Assembly (NCBI GenBank): GCA_029237695.1
Contig: CM055272.1
Coordinates: forward strand, 36,156,791-36,220,790
Reading direction: 5' to 3'
Origin: Conchocele bisecta
Taxonomy: Eukaryota; Mollusca; Bivalvia; Lucinida; Thyasiridae
DNA: 64,000 bases
Below the pieces are notes generated by a model. It ran no database searches. It was given only the letters and a program-made list of their open reading frames with translations, and was not told the DNA's origin. A program made the translations under genes and the position numbers. Positions 1-10,469 of this stretch are shown here, one piece after another (position 1 is the first letter of the stretch; each line of letters opens with the position of its first letter).

Positions 1-126
1 GCATAAACCGCTATAGCAGGCTTTCAGGTTCAAAGGGTTAATATGGTATTTATTAACCCAGTACGTGTGTAATACACCTTTACGGGTTTAATGTTTTTAA
101 ATATTTTATTTTTGTTATTTCTCAAT

Positions 127-200
127 GAAGGTATATGTTGTGACCACTCATTTGAACCGTCTCGATGAGACGGTTCAAATGGTAGTCGCGACATATACTT
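127..200. repeat. Foldback hairpin, family I
   Basis: Imperfect palindrome centred on GAACCGTCTCGATGAGACGG. Related hairpins are at 4668-4745, 28545-28612 and 45957-46140. 1-126 holds nothing recognised. Confidence 0.6.
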
Positions 201-229
201 GTTCATATAAAGAAAATATTTAGGATTTT

Positions 230-545
230 ACAAAAACAAAATGGTGTATCCTAAGCATAAAACGAGTTAAATGAGTTTACGGTTTCAATAAAAACGAAGC
301 TACCACAATAACTCTAAATATTCTGACACACTTTATTCAGGAAAACACAGATTAATATACGGTTTCTAGCTCACAGCAAGGAGTGTCGAAATATTTATGG
401 TTTACACAATAACAATATATTTGGATATAATTTGTTTTTGGAAAACCCTATTTTAATGTGGTAGCTTCGTTTTTATAGGGTTTTTATAGGGGTTTCCCAA
501 AACAAATGGTGACTGAATATTTAGGGTTGTTACAGTATTCTGATT
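230..545. repeat. Dispersed repeat, family N
   Basis: Contains TTGGAAAACCCTATTTTAAT and, inverted, ATAGGGGTTTCCCAAAACAA. Similar foldbacks occur at 46685-46825 and 58330-58450. Confidence 0.5.
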
Positions 546-599
546 GCACTGATTGCCAAACATGTTGTCGGCAGTGATCTCATTTGCATATTTATTATC

Positions 600-1010
600 A
601 AGGTGCATGATCACGTGGTTACAACAACGTCGCCCACTCCAAAGTAAATATTATTTGATATTTCCTTAATATGCAATGGATTTTGATGAAATCTGGCGCA
701 GCAAACGCGACTTCATGAGCTGCATTTGGTGGTCTAGGGAATTTGGCACAGACTTATGTCGTTTTTGCGAAGAATCGATTTCCGTGTCGGAGACACGGAA
801 ATTGATTCTTCGCAAAACGACAGAAATTTGGGCGAAAATAAAGAGACCACCAAATGCAGCTTAACAAGACGCATTTGATGTGCCATATTACATTAAAATC
901 TGTTACGTAATAAGGACACTATAAAAGAACACTATAAAAGAATACGTACTTTGAATCGGTACGTATTGTTGTTGTTAGTACCACGTGATCGTACACCTTC
1001 ACTATGGTAT
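600..1010. mobile_element. Foldback MITE, family F
   Basis: A ~400-bp palindrome with ends AAGGTGCATGATCACGTGG and its complement. The inner arms contain CTGCATTTGGTGGTCT and GCGAAGAATCGATTTC. The short ORF inside is an artefact of the palindrome. Confidence 0.7.
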
Positions 1011-1162
1011 TATGTTCTTTAACACACACTGTTATTACACTGGGAAAAGCGATTTTACACAATAAGTTTACTTACGTTTGCGATGACCTCATGTGTTGCA
1101 TCAATGCACACTGCTGCTGTAATGGGCCCCAGTTCTTGTGTCTGTGAATACAAGCACACCTC

Positions 1163-1532
1163 AGAGCTCCAGATAAGGTGCGTATTTTACGCACTTATTT
1201 TAGCAGAATACTCATTGATTATCAGCAGTGGGATGTACAAAATACTCAGAGCAATGTGAAAATATGCATTGATTTTTAAATTTAGTAGTGAAAATACAGT
1301 AATAAAGTTGAAAATTTACTTAGTTGAACTGCAAAAAGCAAAAAGTGTTTGCTTTTTGCAGCTCAAATAAGTGAATTTTTAAATTTGTTTTATTCTTTAT
1401 CATTTGTTCCCTATTTAATAAGGAAGACAATCAATAATACAGACAATAACACATTTGTAAAAGTAAAATATGCATTGAATTTGAAATCTGGGGGTATAAT
1501 ACTCTTTAGATACAAAACTTATCTGGAGCACT
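1163..1532. mobile_element. Foldback MITE, family G1
   Basis: Ends AGCTCCAGATAAG / CTTATCTGGAGC; centre GCAAAAAGCAAAAAGTGTTT. Full relatives are at 49278-49638 and 58507-58870. Confidence 0.7.
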
Positions 1533-1813
1533 GACACCCATCATATCTCCTGACAGGAGAAAAATCTCCTGCTTTTTCACCATTTCTGCTGCCACAAATT
1601 TTCATTCTCCTCATTTGAATGTTGATCTCCTGAGTTTTGACAATCGTAAAAAGAATGTCGAATGCAAATTTTAAGATATTTCTCAGCTAATTTCAAGCAA
1701 TTTAAGTATGTTACATTGCCATTTTGACACACGCGGCAAATGACGGCATATTAAAGTCTCGGATTCAGACCGTTGAAAAGTATGCGGACTTGTCACGTTG
1801 TGTCATTAGGCTA

Positions 1814-1974
1814 CCAATGAAATGTCAGTTTGCAATGAAATGTCAGTTTTCAATGAAATTTCATTGAAAACATGGCAGTGTTCAATGAAATGTCAGTTTT
1901 AAATGAAATGTATGTCAGTTCAGTTTCAATGAAATTTCAGTTTTCAATGAAATGTCAGTTTTCAATGAAACTGC
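1814..1974 (+). repeat. Short tandem repeat, ~20-bp unit
   Basis: Imperfect copies of CAATGAAATGTCAGTTT. 1533-1813 holds CTCCT-rich and unassigned sequence. Confidence 0.7.
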
Positions 1975-2001
1975 CAATATGACATATTTAAGGGTGAAAT
2001 G

Positions 2002-2370
2002 TTAACCCTTAGACCGCTTAGTCTGCTGTTGCTTTTATATCTTGCCTTATTTCTCAATAAAAACATGTTTTGACAGCACTTTTAAGTGCTGTCAAAGCAT
2101 GTTGTAAAGTATTCTAAAGTGCTGTCAAAGCATGTTTTTGATGATAAAAATAGAAAATAAACAGCAAACGACAAAAAAAATAAAATAGGGGTCTCAGGGT
2201 TAACTATGGCTGTGACTGGAAACATGGGTGATTGGTAACGGAAATGATTCTGAAGTGCTGTCAAAGCATGTTGTAAAGTATTCTAAAGTGCTGTCAAAGC
2301 ATGTTTTTGATGATAAAAATGGAAAATAGAAAATAAACAGCAGACGACAAAAAATATAAGATAGTGGTCT
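2002..2370. repeat. Foldback repeat, family H
   Basis: Two internal copies of AAGTGCTGTCAAAGCATG about 185 bp apart, between TTAACCCTTAGACCGC-type ends. Relatives at 3625-3803 and 15373-15624. Confidence 0.6.
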
Positions 2371-2387
2371 AAGGATTAACTATGGCT

Positions 2388-3013
2388 GTGACTGGAAACA
2401 TGGGTGATTGGTGACAAATAATTTGTGACCAGTTGAGCTCCTGATCCAATAGCACACTCCCCTAACCTGATAACAATCTATATTGTTGCTGTATTGCTTG
2501 TTGGAAGCATAACGGGTGTTTTATTGCTTGAATGGCAAGCAGTGCAGATCCTGATCAGACATAACCCGAATTTTCTGTCTGTAATGCATTGGCGACTTAC
2601 TTGTAAGTCATCCTGCATTACAGACAGAAAAGCTGGGTTAATCAAACTGTGCGGATGCACAGGCTGATCTGTAGCCTATTTCACCAACATTGAAAAATAT
2701 ACTTATCTAGCAAAGTATACTTTGAGGGAGAAATTTTCAATTTTAGGATAAATTTATTAATTTTTATTATACTGAATTTATTACATTATCACAGCCATTT
2801 TGGCTGTGATAATGTAATAAAGTCATTATAATTATTCTGCATACTTTTAATCATCAAATATATGCAGACGTTAGTGCTATATGAAATAATTCATTTCGAG
2901 AAAAATAAATGATTACTCCCTCAATTTCAAAGTATATGCAATGTTGGTGAAATCGGCTACTGGATCTACACTGGCCGCAAAAGCCATAGGCCCCATATCT
3001 CCAGCCACAGCGA
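2388..3013. mobile_element. MITE A copy carrying two nested insertions
   Basis: The family A ends (GGCTGTGACTGGA ... CCAGCCACAGC) and internal GATCCTGATCAG are split by a small hairpin (about 2563-2642) and by a complete MITE B (about 2669-2961). Confidence 0.65.
2669..2961. mobile_element. MITE B, nested in MITE A
   Basis: Terminal GTAGCCTATTTCACCAACAT and GATGTTGG-type inverted ends, double AAAGTATACTTT blocks near each end, and a central stem TTACATTATCACAGCC. Confidence 0.7.
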
Positions 3014-3044
3014 CAAATAATCATGATGAAGATCCTTTACTTAC

Positions 3045-3157
3045 AGCGAGCGTGTTGTCGACTTGGTATGTCATACCACTCGTGTAGATGTTACTTGTGT
3101 ATTGGATGTTTCCTTTGTCCACCAGCACAGTGAAACTCGCATTCTTGCTCTGTCCAC
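3045..3157 (-). CDS. DUF11-like gene, exon 4
   Basis: Acceptor CTATTTAG and donor GCT|GTAAGT. Two bases complete the split Ser codon from exon 3, followed by 37 codons ('GQSKNASFTVLVDKGN' and onward) ending in phase 0. The next exon was not identified in 1-3044. Confidence 0.65.
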
Positions 3158-6100
3158 CTAAATAGGAAAAGTTATAGAGAATAGTAGGTTAGTGCCATGA
3201 ATGTGAAAAAATATCTGGCAAGGCTTAGGAAACGGAATGGGCGAGGCTCTGCCGAGCACATCCCGTTTCCGTGCCGCGCCAGATATTTTTCCCATTCACG
3301 GCACTAACCTACTACATGTATTCTATTTATCCCATCAACACATACAACTAGCTTTAAAATGCAAAAAATAACCTTAGCCACATCGTCAAAATCGGAGAAT
3401 CGACTAGTATGACAACCGCACATATTCATATGCAGTGATTAGTTCGTATTGACAGGATATCAAAATTGTTTCACTGCACATACGCACTGTTTAACGTCCC
3501 ACAAACAGCTAAGGTCATATAAAGACGTGACCACAGTTTCATCTGTCAGACCAACGGGATGGAAGTACTATGTAAGTATTTTTTAGGCTTTAATAGGGTG
3601 AGGACGGAACATGAAAGTAAAATGATTTACTGTCCCAGCTGTTGCTTTTATATCTTGCCTTATTTCTAAATAAAAACATGGTTTGACAGCACTTCAGAAT
3701 CATTTCCAATGGAAATGATTCTGAAGTGCTGTTAAAGCATGTTGTAAATTATTCTAAAATGCTGTAAAAACATGTTTTTGATGATAAAAATGTGTAAGGG
3801 TTAATCAAATCTTGACTTACTAGTCATGTTACCGACACGCCAGATAAAATCCCTCTGTCCCAATATGATCGTGATGTCGGTGGTAGCAGGGTTAGGTAAA
3901 AGCTTGATGTAGTCCAAGGTTCCATACTCGATCTTCAGGCCTTCTTTCAGGTCGACATTGATTTGGACGTCAAATGCCGTATCCGTGCCAAAGTTTTCAA
4001 TATACATGAAGATCAATCCTTTCGTATCATCAAGCATCTGTCGAAATAAAATACGTTCTGTTTTCAAACCTTATTTATTTCGCATGATACAGAGCTCCAG
4101 ATAAGCTGCGTATTTGCTTAAATATCCAATTAAAATAAAATCGCCAAAAACCCAATTGAAATCATAATTAAGTAGCGAGTATCAAAAAGCAATAACAAAC
4201 GTTGTGGTAACTTTAGCATACTGCAGTAAACAATAAACAGACCACATATATAGCATATTTTTCTTATTTGTCATGAAAACATATCTTGGTATTTCATTAG
4301 AATTGTCATTTCATTTTGAAGCAAACTATTCAATAATTGCTGTCTGTTGATGTGTAAACAGTAGTGTGATTTTATCCAATTAAAATTTTAAAATACCCTT
4401 TGCTTCGAAATGATGGAGTGACAATACTCAATTACTAATTCCTTATCTGGAGCACTGTATTCTGTATTCGTAGTTGCATGATCCAATACCTTTCCCCGCT
4501 TGCTACAGCGCATAATTTCAACTTTATTTATTTCGCAACCAACAATTACATATACGGTAAATGCAAGGGCACTTACACAAATGATTTGCATAGATGGACA
4601 GGGGCACCGGAAGCATCATGCATAATATTGGACCGGCGAATCTACTGGGTACACCCACTATCCACCCAAAGTGTATGTTGTTACCACTCAGTTGAACCGT
4701 CTCGCCAAGACGGTTCAACTGAGTGGTAACAACATACACTTTTGATGAGAAAAATTTCAGAAAAATATTTACATTCCGGTTTTTTATACATGAATTACAA
4801 ATATGTCAAACTTATTGATCCGGCAGTGTCCGGACCTGCATAATGCATAATGTGGGAGAAAACCGAAGTACCTGGAGAAATCAAAATTGTCTAATCATGT
4901 ATTGCGCCCCAGTCAAGAATGAACGAGAGCAGTTCAGATTAATTCTTTACTTAAAAGTGAAAGGGTTTAACGTCCCAGCAACAGCTAATGTCATATAGAG
5001 ACGGGACCACAGTTTAGAGTCTCATCCAACAGACCGGAGTGGGATGGAAATACTATGAACTTATTTTTTTAATCCTTTAGTTTCAGTTTGATCGACTGAA
5101 TGGTTTCGGAGGAGTTGTGTACACAACCTCTGTACCCTATATAGAATTGTATACAAAAATGTAGAAAAAATGGCTATATTTAAAGTTAAAAAGGTGATAT
5201 TTTTGTTCATAAATATTTTTTCGGCATAAAAACACCAAGGTGCACATCTTCAATATGTGTAGAAGACGCGTGTATAGTTTCAGATCGATTGACTGACTGA
5301 ACGGTTTCGGAGGAGTTGTGTACACAAACTATGCACTTTTTCTGTTTGCCGCCCGCCCCACGGTAAAACATAATACGTACTGTTTTTTAAAAACGGTTGT
5401 ATAAAAATTAATAAATTTATCCTTAATTGAAAATTTCTCCCTAAAAGTATACTTTGCTAGATAAGTATACTTTGCAATTTGAATGAAATAGGCTACAGGA
5501 GCTAGACTGACAATAAATATTGTATAAGCCCGATTTCTCTAGTCTTGCACATATGACTGACAAAAACGATCGTGCGAACATGCAGCACAGCACCAGTAGC
5601 CTATTTCATCAACATTGCAAAGTATACTTTACTAGCAAAGTATACTTTGAGGGAGTAATCATTTATTTTTCCTGAAATGCATTATTTCATATATAACTAA
5701 CAAATGCATATATTTCATGATTAAAAGTATGCAGAATTATTATACTGAATTTATTACATTATCACAGCCATTAAATGGCTGTGATAATGTAATAAATTCA
5801 GTATAATAAAAATTAATAAATTTTTCAAAAAATTGAAAATTTCTCCCTCAAAGTATACTTTGCTACTAAAGTATACTTTGCAATGTTGATGAAATAGGCT
5901 ACAAATCAGCTTGTGCATTCTGATCAGGATTCACGATATGCTACGCCCATTTATTTACTGTAGGCTATCTGCAATCGGCAAAATGGTTAGATTATAAGGC
6001 AATCATGTAAATAATTGCTTAAGAGGATAAAGGTTATAAAGGTCATAACGGTTGCAAGATACCCTTTACATGGGCGGATTCAGGGGGGGGGGCGGACCCG

Positions 6101-7856
6101 GCGCGCGCCCGCCCCCTAAAATTAGCCGAGTAAAGATTTTTTATACAAGTTACAAGGTACATTTCTACTCCAAAATGCACCAGAACGCAGGAAATGCGAT
6201 GTAGATTTCAAAAAAATTTGGATTTCAGGTTAGGGGGGGCGTAACTATTTTGCAATACTTGACTATATTATCCCGAACGAGCATAGCTCGTTCGTAGACC
6301 GAGCGGAAGCCACTAGGGGGGTGGGGCCGGGGGCATTCCCCCCAGATGCCCCTAGTGCTTCCGCTCAGTCGTTCCGAGCTATGCTCGTTCGATAATATAG
6401 TCAAGTATTGCAAAATAGTTAAGCCCCCCTAACCCGAAATCCTGGATCCGCGCCTGCATTATCACCCAGGCTGGGAGGTGTGGTAGGTCGGGTGGGTCAG
6501 CTATAAATCACAACATGGCAGAGATTATCATTTACCGTAAGCCAATCATTTGGGAAAGGGATCATTCGATCATGTTCAACCATTTTGATTTCGAATATTT
6601 ACATGTATATTTGGTAAAGCGAGCTACATTTGGAATTTTGTATCTCATATTTATTGCAAATGAATTCTTCAAATAGATATATAAGTATAGCAGAGAACGT
6701 ACAATATGCATGGGGAGTGAAAAGATAAGAATACAGATTTTTGGGTTATTTTCTATATGGATTTGTTTCCAGTTTTCAAAGAAAAAATGTATGATCACGT
6801 GGTACTAACAACAACAACAACTACTGAAACTTCCAGAATCCATCTGATTCAAAGTACGTATTCTTTTATCATGTTTATATTGTCCTTATTACGTAACGGA
6901 TTTTGATGAAATATGCATGGTGCATCAAACGCGTCTTGTTAAGCTGCATTTGGTGGTCTCTGTATTTTCACCCAAACTTCTGTCATTTTTGCGAAGAATC
7001 GATTTCAGTGTCTACCGATACAACCCCTGAACCCCCTCTAGATCCGCCCCTGAATACTGTGTAAAAAATGAACAATTTTGATTTTACAAACTCGTGGAAT
7101 AGTTATATAATTAGGTACACATATTTAATTTCCGTAACAATATATTTGTACATAATCTGATGGCCCCAATCTTTAATCCCGGTGGCAGCTAGTACTTACT
7201 TCCAGCGTCATGCCAAGTTTCATTTGCCGTTGTTCGGTCCAGGTGGCCGCGGTATACTTCCCCACGGTGTTACACGTTATTTCCTGGCCGGCCTTATCTA
7301 GGGGCTGGACAGTGTCCAGAACTACCAGGCCTCCAACTGTTGTCGTGGCCGCCGAGTTGACGATAAAATCCACCTGAGATAAATGTATACCGTATTAACC
7401 ATAAATATTCGGGCACAATTTGCTTTGGGAAACCCCTATTAAGAGCTTTTTCATGTAAAAAAAATGTTTTAAAAAAAAAAAAAATTATGTAGTCGGACAT
7501 TCGGTCCGGCGACTTCCGGTTTACCATCGGACATGTCAGACGGACCGACAACATTCGCGGGGACTGGAATGGGCTAACAGTGCAGATCCTGATCAGCCTG
7601 TGCGGATGCACAGGCTGATCTGGATCTACACTGGTCGCAAAACAAATAAGCCCCATTTCTCCAGTCACAGCCACCTATTAGTACTTACACTGCAGTTCAC
7701 GTATGCCAATCCATCAGTGGAGTTCAAGATTTCACCAACGTAAGAAACATTATTCGTCAGAGTCGTGTAGCCAGATAATGAAGTGACCGAAACGACCAGC
7801 GGCATCCATATTGCGGCCAATACCAGTGATGCTCTCAGTTGTCGGCTTAAATCCAT
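3045..7856 (-). CDS. Secreted DUF11-like glycoprotein, 5' part (4 exons, continues left)
   Basis: Four exons join in frame on the minus strand: 7856-7689, 7373-7200, 4037-3821 and 3157-3045, giving 224 codons. The start at 7856 is chosen because it opens a signal peptide: a short basic stretch (MDLSRQLR), then a hydrophobic core (ASLVLAAIWMPLVVS), with likely cleavage near residue 26. The mature part has five N-glycosylation sequons (NVS, NST, NCS, NMT, NAS). Exons 3 and 4 read like a DUF11-type beta sandwich: 'ENFGTDTAFDVQINVDL', 'EGLKIEYG', then 'W-x-V-G-N-M-T-S-G-Q-S'. Phases are 0, 0, 1, 0 and every junction fits. The last exon ends at a GTAAGT donor, so more exons lie left of the window or in unrecognised sequence. 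The likely location is secreted or cell surface; function is unknown. The domain call rests on pattern only. Confidence 0.7.
3173..3484. mobile_element. Foldback element E, partial
   Basis: Hairpin with AATAGTAGGTTAGTGCC ends, then sequence shared with the larger copy at 24831-25405 (TCACTGCACATACGCACTG). Confidence 0.6.
3485..3590 (-). mobile_element. SINE V fragment
   Basis: Contains GTTTAACGTCCCACAAACAG and GGGATGGAAGTACTATG. Related copies at 4966-5060, 7866-7980, 8004-8105, 26165-26330 and 48833-48985; the last two keep tRNA-like heads. Confidence 0.5.
3625..3803. repeat. Foldback repeat, family H
   Basis: Centre TTCAGAATCATTTCCAATGG with its complement; it ends about 18 bp from exon 3 of the DUF11-like gene. 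Confidence 0.6.
3821..4037 (-). CDS. DUF11-like gene, exon 3
   Basis: Acceptor TTTCGACAG and donor ACTA|GTAAGT enclose 72 codons plus one base (phase 1). This is the best DUF11-like stretch: a hydrophobic strand, N-F-G-T-D-T-A, alternating strand residues, then 'DFIWRVGNMTS' before the junction. Confidence 0.7.
4090..4460. mobile_element. Foldback MITE, family G2
   Basis: Same AGCTCCAGATAAG / CTTATCTGGAGC ends as G1 but a different inner sequence (GCTGCGTATTTGCTTAAATA). Relative at 30685-31075. Confidence 0.65.
4668..4745. repeat. Foldback hairpin, family I
   Basis: Near-perfect palindrome AAGTGTATGTTGTTACCACT ... complement, with loop CTCGCCAAGACGG. Confidence 0.75.
4843..5060 (-). mobile_element. 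SINE fragments (Meta-type, then V)
   Basis: AATGTGGGAGAAAACCGAAG at 4850 matches the conserved part of the tRNA-headed SINE at 42905. GTTTAACGTCCCAGCAACAG at 4969 is a V fragment. Confidence 0.45.
5084..5330 (+). repeat. Direct repeat pair
   Basis: GGTTTCGGAGGAGTTGTGTA occurs twice, near 5103 and 5302, about 200 bp apart. The sequence between is AT-rich and unassigned. Confidence 0.6.
5389..5500. mobile_element. MITE B, half copy
   Basis: One arm only: AATTGAAAATTTCTCCCT, two AAGTATACTTTG blocks, then AAATAGGCTAC. Confidence 0.6.
5596..5902. mobile_element. MITE B, complete
   Basis: Ends GTAGCCTATTTCATCAACAT and its complement; central perfect stem ATTATCACAGCCATTAAATG. 5903-6228 has a G-rich tract at 6079-6096 but no gene. 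Confidence 0.8.
6229..6431. repeat. Foldback repeat
   Basis: Palindrome with outer arms TATTTTGCAATACTTGACTA and inner arms GAGCGGAAGCCACTAGGGG and their complements. The ORF across it is an artefact. Confidence 0.7.
6790..7015. mobile_element. MITE F, half copy
   Basis: TGATCACGTGGTACTAACAA through CTGCATTTGGTGGTCTC and GCGAAGAATCGATTTC; the other arm is missing. 6432-6789 holds nothing recognised. Confidence 0.6.
7200..7373 (-). CDS. DUF11-like gene, exon 2
   Basis: Acceptor ATCTCAG and donor GAA|GTAAGT flank exactly 58 codons, phase 0 to phase 0. The peptide includes 'VDFIVNSAATTTVGGLVV' and a two-cysteine stretch near 'QEITCNTVGKY'. It joins exon 1 after NCS and exon 3 before MLDD. Confidence 0.7.
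7576..7672. mobile_element. MITE A, half copy
   Basis: GCAGATCCTGATCAGCCTGT hairpin and the terminal CTCCAGTCACAGCCAC. It abuts the donor of exon 1. Confidence 0.65.
7689..7856 (-). CDS. DUF11-like gene, exon 1 (signal peptide)
   Basis: ATG at 7856-7854 follows a pyrimidine-rich CTCCAG at 7865-7860, so a 5' UTR exon may lie upstream. The exon encodes 56 residues and ends phase 0 at AGT|GTAAGT. A half copy of MITE family A ends only 17 bp downstream of the donor, at 7672. Confidence 0.7.
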
Positions 7857-7865
7857 TTTCTGGAG

Positions 7866-8105
7866 AATAAAAAGTGAAAGGGTATAACGTCCCAGCAACA
7901 GCTAACGTCAAATAGAGACGGGACCACAGTTTAAAGTCTAATCCGACAGACCAGCAGGATGGAAGTACGTATTTTTATGGTGAGGATTGAAAGTAAAAGT
8001 GAATTGGTCTAACGTCCCAGCAACAGCTCTGGTCATATAGAGACGGGACCACAGTTTAAAGTCTAATCCGACAGACCAGTGGGATGGAAATACTATGAAA
8101 GTATT
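7866..8105 (-). mobile_element. Two SINE V fragments in tandem
   Basis: Both contain CAGCAACAGCT, AGAGACGGGACCACAGTTTA and GACAGACCAG, at 7878 and about 8010. 8106-8400 and 8502-9888 hold no recognised gene apart from the orphan exon. Confidence 0.6.
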
Positions 8106-8410
8106 TGTTGATGGAGAATAAATAATGGGTCTTAGGCTGAGGCAATGTACATGTACCATACAGCTCATGAAACAATTACAGATCTTAATTTCTTCTTACA
8201 TGTTCGCTCAGTAGGGTTAGAATCTATTTGTTTGTACTAATGGTAGGCAGCCGACTTAAGGGACTGAATGGCAAACAGCGTAGGCCCGGATCAGGCTGCG
8301 CAGACTGATCTGGGGCTACGCTGGTCGTAAATTTCGCAAAGCGCCGTTTCTCAGTCGGTAGCTAGCATGTTCTGACAAAATTGGGCTTATTACATTTCTG
8401 TAAATCTCAC

Positions 8411-8501
8411 CGCCCTGTGCAGTCACTCCCTCACGAATCTGAATTGTTACATTGGGAACCTTAACCATGTTAATGAAGGAGTCGCTGAATTGAATGAAGA
8501 A
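8411..8501 (-). CDS. Possible orphan exon, 30 codons
   Basis: A TTGACAG acceptor and a GGGCG|GTGAG donor bracket a 91-base open block. Only one frame is open, giving a plausible extracellular peptide containing 'VPNVTIQIREGVTAQG'. It cannot splice in frame to the 7856 exon, which begins with its own signal peptide. It may belong to a neighbouring or tandem relative of that gene, to an alternative transcript, or be chance. No partner exon was found. Confidence 0.3.
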
Positions 8502-9888
8502 CTGTCAACAACCCTGATTATGCAGGGAAGAAAACATTATTTATAGGAAAACATTATTGATACATAAATTAAGAGTCATCTGTCCCAGGCTCAGTTAGTG
8601 TGTGAGCTAATTAGAAATAGGTTCAGAGTAAACTATAATGACAATATAAGCAATGTAATGTTTAGAAAGATAAAATATGCAACTACTAAGGAGAAACTGT
8701 TAGTCAGAGTGGCACTGGCCAAAAACACAATAAGGCCCATTTTGTCATGGCAGTAACATAATTTACCTGCAACAGCAGGTTATTATAACATTAAAAGTCA
8801 AGGAATAAGACAGTCTGTTCTTTTTTAATTTAGTCTGGAGTTTCTATCCGCGTGTACCTGTACACACCTGAGACTCACCTGATCTATCACTATGCCAAAC
8901 AATACCCCGCCCACCTTGGAACATACACAGGTGTTGCAATATGTGCGCAATAAAAACAGTATATCATTTAGATACATACGTGATCAATTTGTGTACATTA
9001 TTTACGTATTCTTCAATGTGCTAAAACTGATTGTTGGTTGAATAAACGAAAATAGTCTAACACAAATGTATTGTTTTTGTAGGAAAGTATGTCAACCGGA
9101 TGTACGTCATTCGGAGCTTCTTGGCTTTATTCCCCGTTTTACCACAATACACATATCAAAATATCATGTTTTCGCTATAAAGATATGACTTCTATTTGAC
9201 ATTATTTATATATTTGTCAAGTTTAGTTATATATTTCATCCACATATGGTTCGAAAATACAATTTACTTTTCAATATTAGGTATAAAACTTTATCAGCGA
9301 TAAAAGCAAAGCAACTCGAATAAATGGCCCTTGACCCACAGGTAAATATTGCCAGGTGTCATGACAACGAAAGCACAGGTGCATGACTATAGCAAGTCTC
9401 GTAGTATATGTTGTAGACCGCTACCGAATACGTGTTCGATGAGCGTTACAGCTTCAATATATATCAGCACACATGCAGTCACACATGGCGGGAACTAATA
9501 CAAGCCAGATATCTACTTAGTCTTAAACTTTAATGACACAATTATACACTTATTTAATTCCTATAAGGACTAAAGACCATGTACAGTTAAGCAGGTGCGG
9601 ATACAGAAATAATTGCAGGGGGGGGGGGATGTCTGTAATTAAAATTCGGCGTACCCGACCTCCGCGTCCGGACCCCACTACTCCACCAGTTCTAAACATT
9701 ACGAGTGCCCGCTAAACATATATAATAATTTAGTAATATTTATTTTACTGATAGTGACTCGCGGTGGTATCTGGCTATTTTCATATGCAAATGAGGCATG
9801 TTATTTTCATTTTTAGCCAGGTTTTTTGAAAAAAAATCCAGGCTATTGGATTGGCGAAAGCCGGGCGGGTGGGCGGCGTCCACAATCA

Positions 9889-10450
9889 ATGTTAAGTTTT
9901 CGTGTTTGAGTCCATTTCTTTGTTACTGTACCACCTAGGACCACCAAACTTTCACAGCTTCATAATCAAGGGGTGCCCACCACATATCACTATCCAACAT
10001 GTTACTCTTTTTTTAACTTCACCCATTTTTTCCGCGTAGTCGACTTAGCCATTTTCAATGTTAAGTTTTCGCGTTTACAATGTTAAGTTTTCGTGTTTAA
10101 GTCCATTTCTTTTGTACTGTACCACCTAGGACCACCAAACTTTCACAGCTTCATAATCAAGGGGTACCCACCACATATCAGTATCCAACATGTTACTATT
10201 TTTTTTAACTTCACCCATTTTTTCCGCGCAGTCGACTTAGCCATTTTCAATGTTAAGTTTTCGCGTTTACAATGTTAAGTTTTCGTGTTTAAGTCCATTT
10301 CTTTGGTACTGTACCACCTAGGACCACCAAACTTTCACAGCTTCATAACCAAGGGGTGCCTACCACATACAACTATCCAACATGTGACCATTTTGTTACC
10401 TTCACCTATTATTTCTACGTAATTGACTTAGCCATTTTCAACGTTAACTT
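9889..10450 (+). repeat. Tandem repeat, ~190-bp unit, three copies
   Basis: Each unit has AATGTTAAGTTTTCGTGTTT and ACCACCTAGGACCACCAAAC; starts are near 9889, 10079 and 10270. The third copy is the most diverged. Confidence 0.8.
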
Positions 10451-10469
10451 TTTAACTTACGTCTGGTTA

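Noticed and set aside
676..864. ORF 'MDFDEIWRSKRDFMSC' and relatives at 25747
   Set aside because: Both lie inside palindromic MITE F; both strands read similarly because the DNA is a hairpin.
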